Shown here in pieces: positions 41,603-50,827 of a stretch of DNA of 64,000 nt. The translations under genes were made by a program, and so were the position numbers. The stretch's first letter is position 1. Each line of letters begins with the position of its first letter. The DNA is from Actinomycetota bacterium (GTDB lineage: Bacteria; Actinomycetota; Acidimicrobiia; Spongiisociales; UBA4744). The notes beneath the pieces are model-generated. The model did not search any database. It was not told the origin of the DNA and saw only the letters and a program-made list of their open reading frames with translations. The stretch spans positions 44,029 through 108,028 of the forward strand of contig JAADGS010000026.1 in NCBI GenBank assembly GCA_013152275.1, read 5' to 3'.

Positions 41603-41851
41603 ATGAAGATCAGTTGTGATGAATGCACGATGCAGCACTCGACGGCATGTGCCGACTGTGTGGTGACCTACCTGCTGCGCGAGGCGGCAGGACCGTTGGA
41701 ACTGGGTGGGGACGAGGCGGAAGCCCTTGGGCAGATGGCGTCGGTGGGGCTGCTTCCTCCGCTTCGCCTGGTACGTCGCGAAGGGACCTGCCGAATGATC
41801 CCGTCGGGGGCGTCGACGTCGGTCGAAGGCCGCGCGGTACTCGCCGACTGA
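41603..41851 (+). CDS. Small Cys-rich protein, probable zinc-binding
   Basis: The 82-residue product starts MKISCDECTMQH and has two CxxC pairs (C5/C8 and C16/C19) plus one later Cys, a pattern suited to a structural zinc. No membrane segment is seen. The ATG at 41603 has GGAGG about ten bases upstream. Function is unknown. The 168-base gap before it shows no other gene. Confidence 0.65.
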   Translation: MKISCDECTMQHSTACADCVVTYLLREAAGPLELGGDEAEALGQMASVGLLPPLRLVRREGTCRMIPSGASTSVEGRAVLAD

Positions 41852-42042
41852 GACTTGCGTGATCCGGGAGATCCGTTCGGCGGGCGGATCGCCCTCTGGC
41901 GGTCGGCATCGAGCCACCGGCAAGAGCCGTGACGCTCGTACCCGGGGGGCCGGGGCAGGTTGCGATGGTGAATGCGAAGTGCCCCGTGCCAAGTGCCCGG
42001 CACGAGATGCGCCGACCGAAGCGAGGTTCCTATGCTCAGAGG

Positions 42043-43161
42043 ATGACCGATCGGGTGGCCCAGGACCTGCGAGCCATCGCCGTGGCCAAAGGGTTGAGCG
42101 GGTTCGGCATCTGCACGGCCGAGCCGTTCGAAGACGTGCGTTGTTCCATCGAAGCGCGTAAGGCCGATGGAATGGCCGGACGGTTGACATTTACGTTCGT
42201 CAACCCGGAACGGTCCACAGACGTACGATTCAGTTTTCCGTGGGCGCAGCGGCTCGTCGTCGGTGCTGCTGCCTATGTGGCCGAAAGTGGAAGCCCTCCC
42301 CCGCGAAGGGCACGCGAAGGCAGGATTGCGCGCTTCGCCACGCGAGACGCCTACGCGCCGCTTCGGCAGGCCCTCGGCGGCATCGCAGAGCATCTGAGGG
42401 CAGAGGGGCATGAGGCCGAAGTCCTTGTGGACGACAACCGTCTCGTGGACCGTGCCCCGGTGGTACGGGCCGGCGTCGGTTGGTGGGGCAAGAACACGAT
42501 GGTGCTCGCTCCCGGTGTGGGCCCATGGCTCTTGCTCGGGACGGTGGTGACCGACGCTCCGCTGGAAACGACAGAAGGGGAGTTCAGGACCTGCGGGAGT
42601 TGCAGTGCGTGTCTGTCGGCGTGTCCGACAGGTGCGCTCTCGAGCCCGGGCGTGCTCGACGCACGCCGCTGTCTGGCTGCGATCCTTCAGGCACCCGGCG
42701 TGATCCCGAGAGATCTCCGGAAACCGATGGGGGATCGTATCTACGGCTGCGACGATTGCTCGGAGGCATGCCCGCCCGGTCGCAGGCATCTGCGCGATGC
42801 GGGTGTATCGCGGGCGGGAATCGTCGACCTCCCGGCCATCTTGAGAAGCTCCGATCGCACGATCCTGGATCGATACGGACACTTCTACATTCCGCGCCGT
42901 CAGGCTCGCTATCTTCGGCGCAACGCTCTCGTTGCCATCGGCAACACCGGGGACGCATCTTTCGTGAACCTGCTGGCAGGCTATGTGGCACATCCGGATT
43001 GGATTCTTCGCCTCCACAGCGCCTGGGCACTCGGTCGAATCGGAGGTCCGTTCGCGATCGCCGTGTTGAGAGCGGCTCAGCAACAGGAGGTTCATGGCAA
43101 GGTCCAGGAGGAGATCGTGCTCAGTCTCCGAGACCTGGGTGGGCGCGACCAGGTACGCTGA
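42043..43161 (+). CDS. queG: Epoxyqueuosine reductase QueG-like
   Basis: The 372-residue protein has the QueG core (VDDNRLVDRAPVVRAGVGWW, then GKNTMV), a ferredoxin-type cluster region with C184, C187, C190 and C194 (CGSCSACLSACPTGA) and a second group C236, C239, C243 (CDDCSEACPP), plus HEAT-like helices at the C-terminus. QueG uses cobalamin to reduce epoxyqueuosine to queuosine in tRNA. The ATG at 42043 is chosen because it fits the family start; an upstream extension would be unlike the family. Confidence 0.85.
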   Translation: MTDRVAQDLRAIAVAKGLSGFGICTAEPFEDVRCSIEARKADGMAGRLTFTFVNPERSTDVRFSFPWAQRLVVGAAAYVAESGSPPPRRAREGRIARFATRDAYAPLRQALGGIAEHLRAEGHEAEVLVDDNRLVDRAPVVRAGVGWWGKNTMVLAPGVGPWLLLGTVVTDAPLETTEGEFRTCGSCSACLSACPTGALSSPGVLDARRCLAAILQAPGVIPRDLRKPMGDRIYGCDDCSEACPPGRRHLRDAGVSRAGIVDLPAILRSSDRTILDRYGHFYIPRRQARYLRRNALVAIGNTGDASFVNLLAGYVAHPDWILRLHSAWALGRIGGPFAIAVLRAAQQQEVHGKVQEEIVLSLRDLGGRDQVR

Positions 43162-43166
43162 ACTGG

Positions 43167-43814
43167 ATGCCCAGACACGTGATCTGTCCGAACTGCGGAG
43201 CTCGCAACACCGTGGGAGCGTTGTGGTGCGGACAGTGCTACCGGCCGTTCGCTCAGGAGACCGAGGGAGCGGATGCGGAGCACCCCGAACCTGACATCAT
43301 CGCGACCGCGCAAGGGCAGATCGCGATGGACCTGCCCCTTCCCGAGACGCCGCGCCTCGGTGGGGGAGCGTGGACATGTCCGGTGTGCGGAGTCGGCAAC
43401 CCGCTCGCCGACTCGTACTGCGCGGCGTGCGGAAGTTCGATCTTTGAAGCGTTCAAGACAGAGGAACAACAATCGGTGGACGCTCGCGGCGCCGTGTTGC
43501 GCGGCCTTTTGCTTCCGGGGCTGGGACACGCGTATGCCGGCCAGGCTCTCCTCGGTGTGTCGGTGGGAGCGCTCGTCGCGATGAGCCTCCTCTTGGGCGT
43601 AATGCTCATCACTCACGACGTCCTCTTCGCCGGGATCCTGTTCGTTGTCGTCGGGGTGGGGGTGTGGGGGATCGGTGTGCTCGATGCCTTTCGGTGGGCC
43701 CGGGGCGAGACCCACGGAATCATGCTTCGGCCGCGTGTGCTCACCGCGCTCGTCGGCGCCGTGCTGCTGGTGCTCATCATCGTGATGGTCTCGGCACAAG
43801 GGACGCAGCGATGA
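43167..43814 (+). CDS. Zinc-ribbon membrane protein
   Basis: The 215-residue protein has two zinc ribbons, CPNCGARN-x8-CGQC near the start and CPVCGVGN-x8-CAACG near residue 75, followed by three or four membrane helices that begin around LLLPGLGHAYAGQ. That last motif recalls small TM2-type membrane domains. It overlaps the next gene by ATGA and starts five bases after queG. Function is unknown. Confidence 0.7.
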   Translation: MPRHVICPNCGARNTVGALWCGQCYRPFAQETEGADAEHPEPDIIATAQGQIAMDLPLPETPRLGGGAWTCPVCGVGNPLADSYCAACGSSIFEAFKTEEQQSVDARGAVLRGLLLPGLGHAYAGQALLGVSVGALVAMSLLLGVMLITHDVLFAGILFVVVGVGVWGIGVLDAFRWARGETHGIMLRPRVLTALVGAVLLVLIIVMVSAQGTQR

Positions 43815-44071
43815 GATCGGCGTACGGTGTCGCTCTCATAGTGGGGCTGATCGCACTGATTGCATGGGTGATCGCGGTTGCTGCGTCTCGGACCGACGCC
43901 GGCAATCCGGAGCAGCGATTCGGCTTGTTGGGCCGGCGCGTTGTCGGTGCGCTGATCGCGTTCGGGATGGGGGGTCTGTCGGCGGCCTACGGGGGTTGGC
44001 CTGCATGGGCGGCGATCGTTGCTGCGTTCGTCGCGGCAGGAGCGGCGATCTGGTACGTCGGAACGGTGTGA
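43811..44071 (+). CDS. Small two-helix membrane protein
   Basis: The 86-residue protein has an N-terminal helix (GVALIVGLIALIAWVIAVAA) and two short hydrophobic stretches at the C-terminal end, separated by a basic segment. The start overlaps the zinc-ribbon gene (ATGA) and the stop overlaps the phosphoesterase start (TGATG), which supports a real coupled gene. I do not recognise the family. Confidence 0.6.
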   Translation: MRSAYGVALIVGLIALIAWVIAVAASRTDAGNPEQRFGLLGRRVVGALIAFGMGGLSAAYGGWPAWAAIVAAFVAAGAAIWYVGTV

Positions 44072-44835
44072 TGTTGCTCGTGTCCGATGTCCATGGGGCC
44101 TTCTCGGCGCTCGCGCGTGTGGCGCGGAGTGGCGAGCCCCTGCTCGTTCTCGGTGACTTCATCAACTTCATCGACTACCGCACCAACGAGGGGATTCTCG
44201 CCGATGTACTCGGAACGGCCTTCGTCCAGCAGGTGTCTCGGTACAGGGCGGACGGTGACTATGCGGCGTCGAGGCGTTTGTGGAAGGAACGGTTCGGGGG
44301 AGATGCAACGCAGGTTCGTGAAGCGATTACGCGAGCAGTCGACGTTCAGTATGCGGCGGTCAGGGCCGCCCTGGAGGGTACCGAAGCCTATGCGACCTAC
44401 GGCAACGTCGACTGGCCGGGGCTGCTTCGGCGCTCGCTTCCCGACGGTGTGCAGTTCGTAGATGGTGAAGCGATCGAGATCGAGGGTGTCACGGTCGGTA
44501 TGGTCGGTGGTGGGTCTCCGACGCCGCTGGGTGTGCCAGGAGAGGTGTCCGAGGGCGAGTTGGCTCGCAAGCTGGACGGACTCGGTCCGGTCGACGTGCT
44601 GTGCACACACCTTCCGCCGGCCATTCCCTCCTTGCATCGTGACGTTATCACCGGTCGGCTGGAAGGTGGTTCACGGGCGGTGCTCGACTATCTGCGCACC
44701 AGTCGGCCGACACATCATTACTTCGGTGACATCCATCAGCCGCAGGCGGCGCGCTGGAGGGTCGGCGGTACGATTTGCGTGAACGTCGGGTATTTCCGAG
44801 CGACGCGACGTCCGGTGCGACACGACGTTTCGTGA
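44071..44835 (+). CDS. Calcineurin-like metallophosphoesterase
   Basis: The 254-residue protein has the dimetal motifs DVHG (VSDVHGAF), GD (LGDFIN), GNVDW in place of GNHD/E, THLPP and GDIHQP. It therefore should bind two metals and cleave phosphoesters, though the GNVDW variant is unusual. The substrate is unknown. It is the last of four tightly coupled genes from queG onward. Confidence 0.8.
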   Translation: MLLVSDVHGAFSALARVARSGEPLLVLGDFINFIDYRTNEGILADVLGTAFVQQVSRYRADGDYAASRRLWKERFGGDATQVREAITRAVDVQYAAVRAALEGTEAYATYGNVDWPGLLRRSLPDGVQFVDGEAIEIEGVTVGMVGGGSPTPLGVPGEVSEGELARKLDGLGPVDVLCTHLPPAIPSLHRDVITGRLEGGSRAVLDYLRTSRPTHHYFGDIHQPQAARWRVGGTICVNVGYFRATRRPVRHDVS

Positions 44836-44877
44836 GCCCGACGGTGGGCTACCCTTGGATAACGAAGAGGAGCGAGA

Positions 44878-45324
44878 ATGAGCGAAGGTACGGTCCAGAG
44901 CATCGAGATTCCTGCGCCTGCCGGGGAGATCTTCGACGTGCTCGCCGACCTCGAGCGTTATCCCGAATGGATCACCGCGATGCGGTCGGTGGTCGTCCTC
45001 GAGCGAGATCCCGACGGCCTTCCCGCTCGAGCGGAGTTCGAGGTCGACGCGATGGTCAAAGTCATTACCTATGTGCTCAACTACACCTTCGAGCGTCCCC
45101 ACGTGATGTCCTGGGTGGCCGAGCCGGGTGACGACATTCGGGAAATGGTCGGTTCGTACGAACTCAACGACATCGAGGGGGGCGGGACGGACGTGATCTA
45201 TGCGTTGCGTGTCGATTACGGTTTCCCACTTCCAGGTTTTCTCCGGCGTCAGGCCGAAAAGCAGCTTGTTTCGACAGCGCTGCGCGGGTTGCGAAAGCGG
45301 GTGCGGCAAGTCGGGGAGGACTGA
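44878..45324 (+). CDS. SRPBCC (START-like) protein
   Basis: The 148-residue protein has the SRPBCC start IEIPAPAGEIFDVLADLERYPEWI and alternating strands with a long C-terminal helix. These folds bind hydrophobic ligands; some act as cyclases or carriers. GAGGAG precedes the ATG. Its stop overlaps the start of the ArsA-like gene (TGATG), so the two products may work together. Confidence 0.8.
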   Translation: MSEGTVQSIEIPAPAGEIFDVLADLERYPEWITAMRSVVVLERDPDGLPARAEFEVDAMVKVITYVLNYTFERPHVMSWVAEPGDDIREMVGSYELNDIEGGGTDVIYALRVDYGFPLPGFLRRQAEKQLVSTALRGLRKRVRQVGED

Positions 45325-46490
45325 TGCGGATCCTCCTCGTGACCGGTAAGGGTGGCGTCGGCAAGACAACGATCTCGGCGGCGACCGCCCTGAAGGCAAC
45401 CGACCTGGGGTACCGGTCGCTGGTGGTCTCCACGGATCCGGCGCACAGCCTCTCCGACGCGTTTGCGCTTCCTCTTGGAGATGAACCGCGCGAAATCGTC
45501 CCCGGCCTCCACGCCCAGCAGATCGACACACAGAAGCGGCTCGAATCCTATTGGGGGGAGATTCGCAATCAGCTGATGGCCATCCTCGACTGGGGCGGTG
45601 TGCGCGGTATCGAGGCCGAGGAATTCCTCGTGTTCCCCGGTATGGATGAGCTGTTTGCACTCATCGAGGTTCGGGCCCAGGCGATCTCCGGACGGTATGA
45701 CCTCGTCGTCGTCGACTGTGCGCCGACGGCCGAGACCCTGCGACTGCTGTCCCTTCCGGAGGTCCTGTCCTGGTACTTCGACAAGATCTTCTTCACCCAA
45801 CGCCGGCTCATGCGGGCTGCAAGGCCCGTCCTGAGCCGTGTGACCGACCTTCCGCTGCCAGGCGAGAAAGTCTACGACGCGGCAGAGAATGTGTTCACGA
45901 GTATCGAGAAGGCACGAACATTGCTGCTCGACCCGAAGGTCACGACTGCGAGGTTGGTGGTGAACCCGGAGCGTATGGTCGTGAACGAGGCTCGGAGGAC
46001 CTATACATACCTGACCCTGTTCGGCTACGCGGTCGATGGGGTCGTGGTCAACAGGGTTCTTCCCGACGCCGTGAACGATCCGTACTTCGAACGGTGGCGA
46101 GAGATTCAGGCCGAACATCTCGAGCGAATCGACGAGTCGTTCGCGGACGTGCCGGTGCTCCGACTTCGACTCTTCGACGACGAGATGGTGGGGGAGGAGC
46201 GCCTGCGGGCACTCGGGGAGGAACTGTACGGGGACACGGACCCGATCACATCGTACGTGGGAAACCGTCCGTTCCGTGTGGTCGAGCACGAAAAGGAAGT
46301 GCGTCTCGAGCTCTCTTTGCCCTTCGCGACGAGCGAGGACATCGACGTCATGCGTGACGGTCACGAGGTGTACGTGACCGTCGGCCCGTACCGGCGCTCG
46401 TTTGTCCTCCCCGATTCGCTCCAGCGTCGGGAGATCGCCGGGGCCAAGCTCTCCCAAGGTGTCCTGACGATCGAGTTCGTGGAGCGCTAG
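45324..46490 (+). CDS. ArsA/GET3-family ATPase with C-terminal Hsp20-like domain
   Basis: The 388-residue protein has the deviant P-loop GKGGVGKTT (residues 8-16), STDPAHSLSDAF and DCAPTAETLRLL, all typical of ArsA/GET3. Residues about 310-388 (VRLELSLPFATSEDIDVMRD and on) match the alpha-crystallin-like ArsA_HSP20 domain. No arsenite Cys triad or ArsB is evident, so a chaperone-like or membrane-protein role is more likely than arsenite export. It faces a stand-alone hsp20 gene. Confidence 0.88.
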   Translation: MRILLVTGKGGVGKTTISAATALKATDLGYRSLVVSTDPAHSLSDAFALPLGDEPREIVPGLHAQQIDTQKRLESYWGEIRNQLMAILDWGGVRGIEAEEFLVFPGMDELFALIEVRAQAISGRYDLVVVDCAPTAETLRLLSLPEVLSWYFDKIFFTQRRLMRAARPVLSRVTDLPLPGEKVYDAAENVFTSIEKARTLLLDPKVTTARLVVNPERMVVNEARRTYTYLTLFGYAVDGVVVNRVLPDAVNDPYFERWREIQAEHLERIDESFADVPVLRLRLFDDEMVGEERLRALGEELYGDTDPITSYVGNRPFRVVEHEKEVRLELSLPFATSEDIDVMRDGHEVYVTVGPYRRSFVLPDSLQRREIAGAKLSQGVLTIEFVER

Positions 46491-46510
46491 GAGACGGCTG
46501 AGCACTCCAT

Positions 46511-46625
46511 CGGACACATCTCGACGGCCGTGCATCTTTGACCGACGCAGACCAACCTGATCGTGTCATCGAATCGGCCCGGCGGGAGCCGTATCGACCC
46601 GAGGTTGTGATACGAAGTACCGGGC
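46511..46625. repeat. Decayed intergenic repeat, family B
   Basis: CATCTCGACGGCCGTGCATC and the next 55 bases align with 21190-21266, and GTGATACGAAGTACCGGG at the end matches the family core. It lies between convergent genes. The reverse strand keeps a similar peptide frame in both copies (CV-x2-RC-x-AVEM). Confidence 0.5.
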
Positions 46626-46697
46626 AGGGCGAGCGAGGCAAGCCAAGACGCGGCGATGGCCCGACGAGTGCCGGGCCATCGGTGTGCTGTCGCCGTG

Positions 46698-47117
46698 TCA
46701 GTCTGCGATGTCGACCTTGACCTTCTTGGGGAGAACTTCCGGGCGCTTGGGAATGGAGATCTCCAAGATGCCGTCGCGGTAGGCGGCACTGATCTTGTCG
46801 GCGTCGTACTCGTCCGGCAGGTAGATGGCCCGTTGGAACTCACCGTGAGCAATCTCCCTGCGATGATATCCCTTGCCCTCTTCCTCCTGGTCGAAAGAGC
46901 GGGAACCGGAAATCACCAACTCGGAGTTCTCGATGGTGACGTCGATATCTTCGGAGCGCATTCCGGGCAGCTCGGTTCGGACGATGAGAGCGTCTTCGCG
47001 ATCGAAGACGTCGACTCGGGGAATCCACGGCCGGTCGACCGGTGTGCCGAATCCCTCGAAGAACTGGTCCAGGTCCCTTGCGACGCTGAACGGATCATAA
47101 CGGAGCAGAGCACGCAT
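46698..47117 (-). CDS. Hsp20-family small heat-shock protein
   Basis: The 139-residue protein has the alpha-crystallin domain from about residue 35 (PRVDVFDREDALIVRTELPG to YRDGILEISIPK, the typical A-x-x-x-n-GvL-like motif near the end) and a C-terminal KVKV tail resembling the IxI motif. It holds unfolded proteins. A GAGGAG site precedes the ATG, and a candidate promoter lies about 40 bases upstream. No HAIR or CIRCE element was seen. Confidence 0.92.
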   Translation of the reverse strand: MRALLRYDPFSVARDLDQFFEGFGTPVDRPWIPRVDVFDREDALIVRTELPGMRSEDIDVTIENSELVISGSRSFDQEEEGKGYHRREIAHGEFQRAIYLPDEYDADKISAAYRDGILEISIPKRPEVLPKKVKVDIAD

Positions 47118-47158
47118 GACGTTTCTCCTCTCTGTAGGTGCTCAGTAAATCTAACAAC

Positions 47159-47187
47159 AGAATAGTCAGATTCCATTCCAAGTGCAA
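47159..47187 (-). promoter_or_regulatory. Candidate promoter of hsp20
   Basis: On the minus strand TTGCAC and TATTCT are separated by exactly 17 bases and end about 40 bases before the ATG. The hexamers match the sigma70-type consensus at three and four of six positions, so support is moderate. Confidence 0.45.
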
Positions 47188-47250
47188 CTAGAGATATGTC
47201 TTGGCGGCAAGGCATCCTGCTCGTGTGTGGGCCATCGGTAGGATAGATTC

Positions 47251-48177
47251 ATGGCGGTAATCGGTATCGACCTGGGCGGCACGAAGATGTCGGGCGGTGT
47301 CGTCTCGGCGGATGGAAGCGTGGCGCACAGGGTCGAACGTTCGCGGCCTCGGGACTCCGCGGGAATGGTCGAGGATCCCAAAGCACTCGTGCGGCAATTG
47401 ATCACGCCAGAGATCCGTGGGATCGGCCTGGGGGTTGCCGGGCTCGTGACGGCGGATGGGATCATGGAATGGGGTCCGAACGTTGTCGGCAGACGCATCG
47501 CGTTTCGGAGGATCCTGCACGAGGAGTTCTCTCTTCCTGTCATCGTCGACAACGACGCCAATTTCGCCGCGCTCGCGGAGGCGACGCTCGGAGCCGGAGT
47601 GGGCCATCGCTCGGTTCTGATGGCGACGCTCGGAACGGGGATGGGTGGAGGATTGGTCATCGATGGCGAGGTGTATCGCGGCAGAGGGTTCGCCGGTGAG
47701 ATCGGCCATGTCGTCGTGGACGTCGGTGGGCCACTGTGCACGTGCGGTCGGCAGGGTTGCTGGGAGACGTTTGCCTCCGGGCGGCGACTCGATCAAATGG
47801 CACGAGATGCCGTCGCAGCGGATCCCCACGGAAGAATCGGCAAGCTTGCCGCGGGGGCGATACCCGACGGGCGCCACCTCACCCAGGCTGCGATCGACGG
47901 GGATGCGGAGGCGCGTGGGCTCGTTGCAGAAGTCGGCGGATGGCTTGGCGTGGGGCTCGCCAATCTGATCGCCGTGCTCGATCCCGACGTGGTTGTGGTG
48001 GGCGGCGGTGTTTCGCGTCTCGGAGAGATCCTCCTCCGGCCCGCACAGCGTGCCATTGCTGCAACACTGGAAGGGTACGATGTACGCGCGCCGACTCCGG
48101 TCGTGGCGGCTGCTTTCGGCGAGGATTCGGCACTGGTGGGCGCAGGCCTGGCGGCCGCGAAGGAGTCCGATGTCTGA
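47251..48177 (+). CDS. ROK-family sugar kinase (glucokinase-like)
   Basis: The 308-residue kinase has the ATP motif IGIDLGGTKMSGG, DNDANFAALAEATLGAG, ATLGTGMGGGLVIDG and the ROK zinc motif GEIGHVV followed by CTCGRQGCWE. ROK kinases phosphorylate glucose or related sugars. AGGA precedes the ATG by seven bases. It is divergent from hsp20 and overlaps the YkvA gene by eight bases. Glucose is the likely but unproven substrate. Confidence 0.9.
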   Translation: MAVIGIDLGGTKMSGGVVSADGSVAHRVERSRPRDSAGMVEDPKALVRQLITPEIRGIGLGVAGLVTADGIMEWGPNVVGRRIAFRRILHEEFSLPVIVDNDANFAALAEATLGAGVGHRSVLMATLGTGMGGGLVIDGEVYRGRGFAGEIGHVVVDVGGPLCTCGRQGCWETFASGRRLDQMARDAVAADPHGRIGKLAAGAIPDGRHLTQAAIDGDAEARGLVAEVGGWLGVGLANLIAVLDPDVVVVGGGVSRLGEILLRPAQRAIAATLEGYDVRAPTPVVAAAFGEDSALVGAGLAAAKESDV

Positions 48178-48589
48178 CACTCTGTATCCCGACGAGGTCA
48201 TCGGGCCCGACGGTGCCCGATCCGGTGGCGCTCACCGCCCGCTCAAGGAGGCGATGCTGGCGCTTCCGAACATGGTCAAGCTCGTCGGCCGGCTGGTTCG
48301 TGACCCGAGGGTCCCCGCTCGGAGCAAGGCGTTCGCCATTCTCGCCGCGGGGTACGTACTGTCGCCCATTGATCTGGTACCCGACTTCATTCCGTTTCTC
48401 GGCCAGTCCGACGATGCTCTTGTCGTGATTCTGGCTCTACACCGGCTGATTCGTTCGGCGGGAGAAGACATCGTACTGGAACACTGGGATGGCTCCCAGG
48501 ACGTGCTTGCCATCGTCGAGAACGTCGTGGACCTTGCTGCGGGCCTGGTTCCGGCGAGGCTGTCCTGGTTGGCACGGCGGCTCGGTTGA
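48170..48589 (+). CDS. YkvA-family (DUF1232) membrane-associated protein
   Basis: The 139-residue protein carries the DUF1232 motif PARSKAFAILAAGYVLSPID and LVPDFIPFLGQSDDALVV. Family members are small, widespread and of unknown function. AAGGAG precedes its ATG inside the end of the kinase gene. Its stop overlaps the TTG start of the next gene (TTGA). Confidence 0.85.
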   Translation: MSDTLYPDEVIGPDGARSGGAHRPLKEAMLALPNMVKLVGRLVRDPRVPARSKAFAILAAGYVLSPIDLVPDFIPFLGQSDDALVVILALHRLIRSAGEDIVLEHWDGSQDVLAIVENVVDLAAGLVPARLSWLARRLG

Positions 48590-49383
48590 GGATCCCGGTC
48601 TCCGTCACGCTTCCACAATTCACGGGTGACCCGGATACGGTGCCGGCGGCTGCGGTGCGCGCCGAATCGCTCGGGTTCGACGGGGTCTTCCTCTTCGACC
48701 ACCTCTTTCCCCTCGACGACAGGGATCGACCGATAGTCGAGTCGTTCGTTGTGCTTGGATCGGTGGTCGCGGCGACACATGAAATCCGGGTCGGCACCCT
48801 GGTCCTGCGCGCTCCGATGAGGAATCCGGAGGCTGCCGCTCGAGCGGTCCTGACGGCCCAGGCACTCGGTGGAGGAAGAGTCACGTGCGGTCTCGGCACC
48901 GGTGATTCTCTTTCTCGTCCCGAGTTCGATGCGTACGGGATCACTTTTGGAAGTGTCGAAGAGCGTCTTTCCATGGTGAGCGAGACGATCGAAGCGATTC
49001 GTCGGCGTGAGCTGCCGGTCTCGGATCGGGTGCCGATCTGGGTTGGGGGCACGTCACGAGCCGTTCAGGACCTTGCCGCTCGATCGGCCGACGGCTGGAA
49101 CGTGTGGGCGGCGGAAGCCGATTGGCTCGCCAGGCGCCGTCACGATGCGCCGGTTGCGGGAACGATCAGTTGGGGCGGTCAGGTTCTGCTTGCCCGCGAC
49201 GATGCGGATCTCGCGGATGCCGTCGCTCGGCGTGGATCGACCAGGGGAGTGATGACCGGAACGGTTGCATCCCTTCCCGGGAAGCTTCGGCGACTTGCCG
49301 ATGCAGGGATCGACGAGTTCGTGCTCTCCCTCCTTGGCAACACGTGGGATCTGTTTGCGGCCGAAGTACTCCCTCTCCTCTGA
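48586..49383 (+). CDS. LLM-class oxidoreductase, probably F420-dependent
   Basis: The 265-residue protein has the luciferase-like TIM barrel pattern: AESLGFDGVFLFDHLFPLDD, ATHEIRVGTLVLRAPMRNP and GLGTGDS. The PIWVGGTS strand follows. Such proteins commonly use F420 or FMN; F420 use is the common case in actinobacteria. The TTG start is supported by its overlap with the previous stop. The substrate is unknown. Confidence 0.82.
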   Translation: MRIPVSVTLPQFTGDPDTVPAAAVRAESLGFDGVFLFDHLFPLDDRDRPIVESFVVLGSVVAATHEIRVGTLVLRAPMRNPEAAARAVLTAQALGGGRVTCGLGTGDSLSRPEFDAYGITFGSVEERLSMVSETIEAIRRRELPVSDRVPIWVGGTSRAVQDLAARSADGWNVWAAEADWLARRRHDAPVAGTISWGGQVLLARDDADLADAVARRGSTRGVMTGTVASLPGKLRRLADAGIDEFVLSLLGNTWDLFAAEVLPLL

Positions 49384-49455
49384 GTCGCGAGTTGCCTCAC
49401 CGGTAACCCCCGTACCGGGTACGTGTCAACTACCCTGCCGGAAACGGAGGTCAAG

Positions 49456-50625
49456 GTGCAGTTCCGGCGTATTGAGAATCTACCGCCCTATGTGTTCGCA
49501 GAGGTCGATGCCGCGAAGCGGGAAGCGCGTCGCGCCGGTGTGGATGTCATCGACCTCGGATTCGGGAATCCGGACATTCCATCGCCACCGATCGCCGTCG
49601 CCAAGCTGGTCGAAGCGGCCCAGAACCCGAGGAATCACCGGTACTCCGCATCACGCGGCATTCCCAACCTGCGCAAGGCGGTCGCAGCCCGATACCGGCG
49701 GCGATTCGACGTCGAGATCGATCCCGAAACCGAGGTCATCACGACTATCGGTGCGAAGGAGGGTCTGGCCCACCTCATGTGGGCGCTCGTGCAGCCGGGA
49801 GATGTGGCCCTCGTGCCCGAGCCCAGCTATCCGATTCACATCTACGCAGCCGTGCTGGCAGGTGCAGATGTGCGACGTGTCCCGCTGGGACTGGGGGAGG
49901 ACTTCTTCGGCCGTCTCGCCACCGTCTTCTCCGACAGCTGGCCCCGACCGCGGGTCATCCTCACCTCGTTCCCCCACAACCCGACGACCTCCTGCGTAGA
50001 TCTGAGCTTCTTCGAGCGACTCGTCGCCTTCGCCAAAGAGAATGAAGTGATGCTCGTCCACGACTTCGCATATGCAGATATCTCGTTCGATGGATACGTG
50101 CCTCCGAGTCTCCTCGAGGTGCCGGGTGCCAAAGACGTCGGCGTGGAGCTCTACACGATGACGAAGGGACATTCGATGGCGGGATGGCGTATCGGCTTCG
50201 CCGTCGGCAACAGGGAGATGATTGCTGCGCTGGCGAAGCTCAAGTCGTATCTCGACTACGGCACGTTTCAGCCGATCCAGATCGCATCGATCGTCGCTCT
50301 CAACGAAGGCGACAGCTATGTAGCCGAGGTGCGCGACATCTACCGGACACGCAGGGACGCGTTGATCGACGGACTTGCGAGGGCTGGATGGGAGATTCCC
50401 CGCCCTCAGGGGACGATGTTTGCCTGGGCCCCCCTTCCGTCCGGATTCGAAGACCTGGGATCGCTCGCGTTCGCCTTCGAACTGCTCGAGGAGGCGAAGG
50501 TGGCGGTCAGCCCCGGTGTGGGGTTTGGGCCCCACGGCGAGGGTTTCGTACGTTTCGCCCTCGTCGAGAACGAGCATCGCATCCGCCAGGCGGTGCGGGG
50601 GATCAAGCGGTTTCTGGAGCGATAG
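49456..50625 (+). CDS. Class I aminotransferase, AlaC-like
   Basis: The 389-residue PLP enzyme has [10 protein letters not shown], the Schiff-base Lys in [15 protein letters not shown] and a C-terminal [16 protein letters not shown]. It is closest in pattern to AlaC and LL-diaminopimelate aminotransferase-like enzymes that make alanine or related amino acids. The GTG at 49456 follows GGAGG and matches the family N-terminus; a GTG 33 bases upstream is possible. Confidence 0.85.
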   Translation: MQFRRIENLPPYVFAEVDAAKREARRAGVDVIDLGFGNPDIPSPPIAVAKLVEAAQNPRNHRYSASRGIPNLRKAVAARYRRRFDVEIDPETEVITTIGAKEGLAHLMWALVQPGDVALVPEPSYPIHIYAAVLAGADVRRVPLGLGEDFFGRLATVFSDSWPRPRVILTSFPHNPTTSCVDLSFFERLVAFAKENEVMLVHDFAYADISFDGYVPPSLLEVPGAKDVGVELYTMTKGHSMAGWRIGFAVGNREMIAALAKLKSYLDYGTFQPIQIASIVALNEGDSYVAEVRDIYRTRRDALIDGLARAGWEIPRPQGTMFAWAPLPSGFEDLGSLAFAFELLEEAKVAVSPGVGFGPHGEGFVRFALVENEHRIRQAVRGIKRFLER

Positions 50626-50827
50626 CGCTTCACCTGCCATCACCTGCGGTATCGCCGGCTGATGCACGGCCCGGATCTCGAAAGTGCCGAGGGTTTCGGT
50701 TGACGTGCCGCCTGCCGGCTCCCGGTTGCCCACCGGAACCGCGACGCTCGCCCTGCGGTACCGGGGTCCAGGTGAGGCCGGGGCGCCGGGTACCGAACAC
50801 CAAGTCCGTGAGAGCCTTGTGGCAGGG

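Noticed and set aside
45324-46490. Arsenite-export ATPase assignment for the ArsA-like gene
   Set aside because: No ArsB, ArsR or ArsC gene is nearby and no clear arsenite-binding Cys set is visible; the Hsp20-like C-terminus suggests another role.
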